Shown: positions 16,008 through 18,586 of the stretch, piece by piece
Layout of the letters: each line of letters starts with the position of its first letter
Position numbering within the stretch: the first letter of the stretch is position 1
Assembly (NCBI GenBank): GCA_042095375.1
Contig: JBELBJ010000025.1
Coordinates: 1-18,586 of the forward strand
From: GCA-2715645 sp042095375
Lineage (GTDB): Bacteria; Bacteroidota; Bacteroidia; Cytophagales; MED-G16
Reading direction: 5' to 3'
Length of the DNA stretch: 18,586 nucleotides
Notes under the pieces: model-generated
Databases searched by the model: none
Seen by the model: only the letters and a program-made list of their open reading frames with translations
What the model was told of the DNA's origin: nothing
Made by a program: the position numbers and the translations under genes

Positions 16008-17237
16008 ATGAATAAAATTTCTTCTAAATATGCAATTGAGTTGGAGGATAAATACGGAGCTCATAATTATCATCCTATTCCCGTAGTATTATCTAAAGGC
16101 GAAGGAATTAATGTTTGGGATTTAGAGGGGAAAAAATATTTTGATTTTCTTTCCTCTTATTCAGCAGTAAATCAGGGACATTGTCATCCAAAAATTATAA
16201 AATCTTTAAACGAACAATCAAAAAAACTTACTTTAACCTCTAGAGCATTTTATAATGATGTGCTTGGTGATTTTGAAAAGTTTATTACCGAATTATTCAA
16301 ATATGATAAGGTGTTACCAATGAATACGGGGGTAGAAGGAGGTGAAACTGCAAATAAATTAGCTAGAAAGTGGGGTTATGAAAAAAAAGGTATTCCCGAG
16401 AATAGGGCAAAAATAATTTTTGCTAAGGGAAATTTTTGGGGCAGAACATTAGCGGCAATTTCAACATCTGATGACCCATTATCGTACAAAGGCTTTGGTC
16501 CATATATGCCCGGATACGAGGTAATTCCATATAATGACTTAGAAAGTCTAGAAAATTCTCTTAAAGACCCTAACGTCGCTGCGTTTATGGTTGAACCCAT
16601 TCAAGGAGAAGCTGGTGTAATTGTTCCTGATGAAGGATATCTTTCTGGAATTAGAAATTTATGTGATAAATACAATGTATTATTTATTGCTGATGAAGTT
16701 CAAACCGGTATAGCTCGAACTGGAAAAATGCTTGCAACTGATTTTGAAGATGCGAGACCTGATATTTTAATTCTAGGAAAAGCACTTTCGGGAGGAGTAT
16801 TGCCTGTTTCAGCAGTACTTGCTGATGATGATGTAATGATGTGTATAAAGCCTGGAGAGCATGGATCAACATTTGGAGGTAATCCACTATCTTGTGCCGT
16901 TGCAAAAACTGCTTTAGAAGTAGTAGAAGAAGAAAATCTTGCTGAAAATGCATCAAAAATGGGAGAAGTTTTTCGTGGTAGAATGCAAAAATTTATCGAA
17001 TCTTCAAATTTAGCTAAAATTGTAAGAGGCAAAGGTCTTTTAAATGCAATCGTAATTGATTCATCAGTTGAAAGTGATAAAGCCTGGAATATTTGTTTAA
17101 AATTGAAAGATAATGGGCTACTGGCTAAACCGACTCATGGAAATGTAATTCGATTTGCACCTCCATTAATAATTAATCAACAAGAAATCGAAGAGTGTTG
17201 CAATATTATAGAAACTACCATAAAAAGTTTTGAGTGA
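16008..17237 (+). CDS. rocD: Ornithine aminotransferase
   Basis: PLP enzyme transferring the delta-amino group of ornithine to 2-oxoglutarate, giving glutamate-5-semialdehyde and glutamate; links arginine, proline and glutamate metabolism in the cytoplasm. The 409-residue protein is very close to eukaryotic OAT along its whole length: YGAHNYHP (16-23), FDFLSSYSAVNQGHCHPKI (45-63), MNTGVEGGETA (105-115), FMVEPIQGEAG (193-203), IADEVQTG (227-234) and LGKALSGG (256-263). K258 is the PLP lysine; Y21, R146, E201, D229 and Q232 match functional residues of human OAT with a constant offset of 34. It stands alone on the plus strand, divergent from rpmB and convergent with the glycine-rich gene. No Shine-Dalgarno sequence precedes the ATG, as usual for the phylum. 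Confidence 0.97.
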   Translation: MNKISSKYAIELEDKYGAHNYHPIPVVLSKGEGINVWDLEGKKYFDFLSSYSAVNQGHCHPKIIKSLNEQSKKLTLTSRAFYNDVLGDFEKFITELFKYDKVLPMNTGVEGGETANKLARKWGYEKKGIPENRAKIIFAKGNFWGRTLAAISTSDDPLSYKGFGPYMPGYEVIPYNDLESLENSLKDPNVAAFMVEPIQGEAGVIVPDEGYLSGIRNLCDKYNVLFIADEVQTGIARTGKMLATDFEDARPDILILGKALSGGVLPVSAVLADDDVMMCIKPGEHGSTFGGNPLSCAVAKTALEVVEEENLAENASKMGEVFRGRMQKFIESSNLAKIVRGKGLLNAIVIDSSVESDKAWNICLKLKDNGLLAKPTHGNVIRFAPPLIINQQEIEECCNIIETTIKSFE

Positions 17238-17278
17238 TATTAAAATCTATTTAATTCAAAATTATAATTAGAAAAATT

Positions 17279-17303
17279 AATTGTACAAATAAAATATACA
17301 ATT
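17279..17303 (-). terminator. Weak hairpin, possible terminator of the glycine-rich gene
   Basis: Between the convergent ends of rocD and the glycine-rich gene, AATTGTA (17279-17285) pairs with TACAATT (17297-17303) around an 11-nt loop. On the minus strand it lies 5 nt past the stop codon and is followed by AATTTTTC, a short T-rich tail. The stem has only one G-C pair, so it is thermodynamically weak. No T tract follows on the plus strand. Confidence 0.25.
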
Positions 17304-17308
17304 GTCTG

Positions 17309-18298
17309 TTACCAAGAAATAATAATTTGTCCATGTCCTGTTTTAAGTCCAGAAATTGTACAACCACCAGATACACCTCCTATATATGAAGATCCTCCAC
17401 CTGCTCCTGCATGAGCAGCTCCAGATCCTCCACCGTACCATCCTCCTCCACCTCCAGCATTATGATATGAATTTCCACCACCACCCTGACCAAATGATCC
17501 GTTTGGTGTATTGCCATAGGAAAACCCTTTTGCTCCTCCTGCATTTTGTGATCCTCCGTGTCCTGCATAATATCCGTTATTTCTAGAATAACAATGATCT
17601 TTGCCATTACATCCGATTAAGCCACCTCCATCTCCTCCAGTATTTCCATAACTACCCATTGCATTACCGCCGCCACCGCCAGCAACAATTACTCTATCAT
17701 TTAAGGTAGTGCCTCCCACTCTAACATCAGATGCTCCTCCACCTGGAGCTCCATATTTGTTCCCCATACCACCACCATTCCATCCTCCTGCAGAGCCATT
17801 GGAACAATAACCTGCACAATTAGGATTTTCTCCTACATATACTTTTAATACTTGACCTGGCGTTACTGAAAGAATTCCTTCAGCATAACCTCCTTTACCA
17901 CCTCCAGTTCCTTGATTATTAAAACCAGCTTGATCATTGTCTCCCTGAGCACCCCAAACTTGTATTTTTATTGATGTGACTCCTCCACCAACAGTAAAAT
18001 CTTGAACACCACCAGTATAATTAAAAATAGTTGATCCGTTGGAAAGAGCAGAAGATGGATTTGAACAGCCATCTGTGTAAGAACAATCTGGAGAAGAATA
18101 TGGTGACGGACTTCCAATAAAATTTGCGCATTGAAGAACATTTGGATCTTCAGGGGGCAACTGGTTTGAAACAGCGGTGTTTACAAGAGAACCATGAAAC
18201 GTAGGTAAAATAGACTGAGAAAACAGACTAAAATTCCATAATATTATTGAAAATAAATACGATGAAAATAAAAGTTTATTAATTAAATAAATCTTCAT
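17309..18298 (-). CDS. Secreted glycine-rich protein (ALK/LTK-type glycine-rich domain)
   Basis: Exported protein of 329 residues, function unknown. A signal peptide (about 1-28, hydrophobic 9-27, ending LFSQ) is followed by a Pro/Ser/Asn-rich segment with C57, C72 and C78 (about 29-90), then a glycine-rich domain from about 90 to the end. By my count, residues 101-329 contain 77 Gly (34%). Hallmarks of the glycine-rich family known from ALK/LTK receptors and many bacterial surface proteins are IKIQVWGAQG, GGKGGYAEG, GQVLKVYVG, GGGASDVRVGG, RVIVAGGGGG, GGGGGWYGG, GGGSSYIGG and the final GHGQIIISW. Eight cysteines in total could form disulfides. There is no type IX secretion C-terminal domain: the protein stops right at the last family motif. 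Its ATG lies inside the end of the upstream GroES-family gene (20-nt overlap), so expression is probably coupled. Confidence 0.82.
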   Translation of the reverse strand: MKIYLINKLLFSSYLFSIILWNFSLFSQSILPTFHGSLVNTAVSNQLPPEDPNVLQCANFIGSPSPYSSPDCSYTDGCSNPSSALSNGSTIFNYTGGVQDFTVGGGVTSIKIQVWGAQGDNDQAGFNNQGTGGGKGGYAEGILSVTPGQVLKVYVGENPNCAGYCSNGSAGGWNGGGMGNKYGAPGGGASDVRVGGTTLNDRVIVAGGGGGNAMGSYGNTGGDGGGLIGCNGKDHCYSRNNGYYAGHGGSQNAGGAKGFSYGNTPNGSFGQGGGGNSYHNAGGGGGWYGGGSGAAHAGAGGGSSYIGGVSGGCTISGLKTGHGQIIISW

Positions 18299-18586
18299 CT
18301 CTTTCTATCATTAAAATGGAAGATTGAGAAACAATAAAATACTTATCACCTTGATATAAGACTTCATAAGCACCAGCTTGCAAAAATACCGCTAAATCAC
18401 CTTCTTTTACTTGAAGTGGAACATATTTGATTTTTTCATCCTCTTTTTTCCAAGGCTCATCATTATCTATAGGTAGAGGAATAGGGTAACCAGGACCTGA
18501 TTTTACCACGTATCCATATTGAATTTTTTCTTTTTCTCTTACTCCTGGGGGTAAATATAAACCACTATCTGTTCTTCCGGATTCTT
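18279..18586 (-). CDS. GroES-family co-chaperonin paralogue, 5' end outside window
   Basis: Divergent GroES-fold protein. An internal GTG at 18509 could pass for a start, but the frame stays open to the window edge, so 101 residues are visible and the start lies beyond 18586. The upstream part reads ESGRTDSGLYLPPGVREKE, which aligns with the GroES mobile loop (E.KSAGGIVL type) and its flank. YGYVVKSGPGYPIPLP matches the GEVLAVG strand, followed by an insert with NDEPWKKEDEKIKY. VKEGDLAVFL matches the VKVGDIVIF strand, and YFIVSQSSILMIERDE the C-terminal EEVLIMSESDILAIV strand. The fragment alone exceeds canonical GroES (about 95 aa) because of the insert in the roof-loop region. This longer form occurs in flavobacteria apart from groES-groEL. 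Whether it caps GroEL here is unknown. The stop at 18279 overlaps the next gene by 20 nt. Confidence 0.85.
   Translation of the reverse strand, partial: ESGRTDSGLYLPPGVREKEKIQYGYVVKSGPGYPIPLPIDNDEPWKKEDEKIKYVPLQVKEGDLAVFLQAGAYEVLYQGDKYFIVSQSSILMIERDEDLFN

Noticed and set aside
16684..17032. Minus-strand reading frames within rocD
   Set aside because: They lie fully opposite a complete, highly conserved ornithine aminotransferase and show no domain of their own.
17356..17607. His/Leu-rich and Glu/Ile-rich reading frames on both strands inside the glycine-rich gene
   Set aside because: They are by-products of GGN-rich codons read in other frames; the 329-residue minus-strand frame has a signal peptide and family motifs along its whole length.
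1..18586. tRNA, rRNA, riboswitch, mobile element or defence genes
   Set aside because: All intergenic spaces are under about 115 nt and none shows tRNA-like arms, conserved riboswitch cores, terminal inverted repeats or transposase/integrase sequence.

Overview
The window is a compact, very AT-rich stretch of a bacterial chromosome, almost certainly from a marine-type Bacteroidota, most likely Flavobacteriales. The signs are the type B L31 and zinc-free L33/L28 ribosomal proteins, the rpmB-rpmG-DUF4295-ftsY block typical of that phylum, promoters of the Bacteroidetes TTG / TAnnTTTG type, the absence of clear Shine-Dalgarno sites, a divergent GroES-family protein, and several predicted lipoproteins. 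Two runs of exactly 100 N (14944-15043 and 15161-15260) show that this is a scaffold with gaps of unknown size, probably a draft or metagenome assembly. I saw no tRNA, rRNA, CRISPR array, insertion sequence or phage gene.

Layout. (1) 1-227, minus: the start of rpmE2 (L31 type B), running off the left edge, with a good promoter just upstream. (2) 325-6409, plus: a tight four-gene run, an MsbA-like ABC exporter, gmhA (heptose synthesis for LPS), an oligopeptidase B-like S9 peptidase with a lipoprotein signal, and a lipoprotein S1 sulfatase; junctions are 0 nt, a 4-nt overlap and 2 nt. (3) 6410-8032, minus: a lipoprotein amidohydrolase of the D-aminoacylase type that lacks the usual HxH metal motif; its stop codon touches the sulfatase stop codon. 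(4) 8097-8633, plus: a small secreted, probably beta-barrel protein of unknown function.

(5) 8635-15895, minus: rpmB, rpmG, DUF4295 with an apparently long repetitive tail, ftsY, a sodium:alanine-type symporter, trkA, trkH and lgt. Read in the direction of transcription this is first a translation and protein-targeting block, then ion and amino-acid transport, then lipoprotein maturation. ftsY and the symporter overlap by 4 nt, as do trkA and trkH; trkA has its own promoter-like sequence. (6) 16008-17237, plus: rocD, ornithine aminotransferase, divergent from rpmB. (7) 17309-18586, minus: the end of a GroES-family co-chaperonin gene overlapping by 20 nt a secreted glycine-rich protein of the ALK/LTK glycine-rich type.

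Most genes are housekeeping and easily recognised. The parts most worth a second look are the DUF4295 protein with perfect 14-residue repeats that appear to have broken the assembly, the amidohydrolase with an altered metal site, and the coupled GroES-paralogue / glycine-rich secreted protein pair. I did not find convincing evidence of a new multi-gene system such as a defence island, biosynthetic cluster or mobile element.
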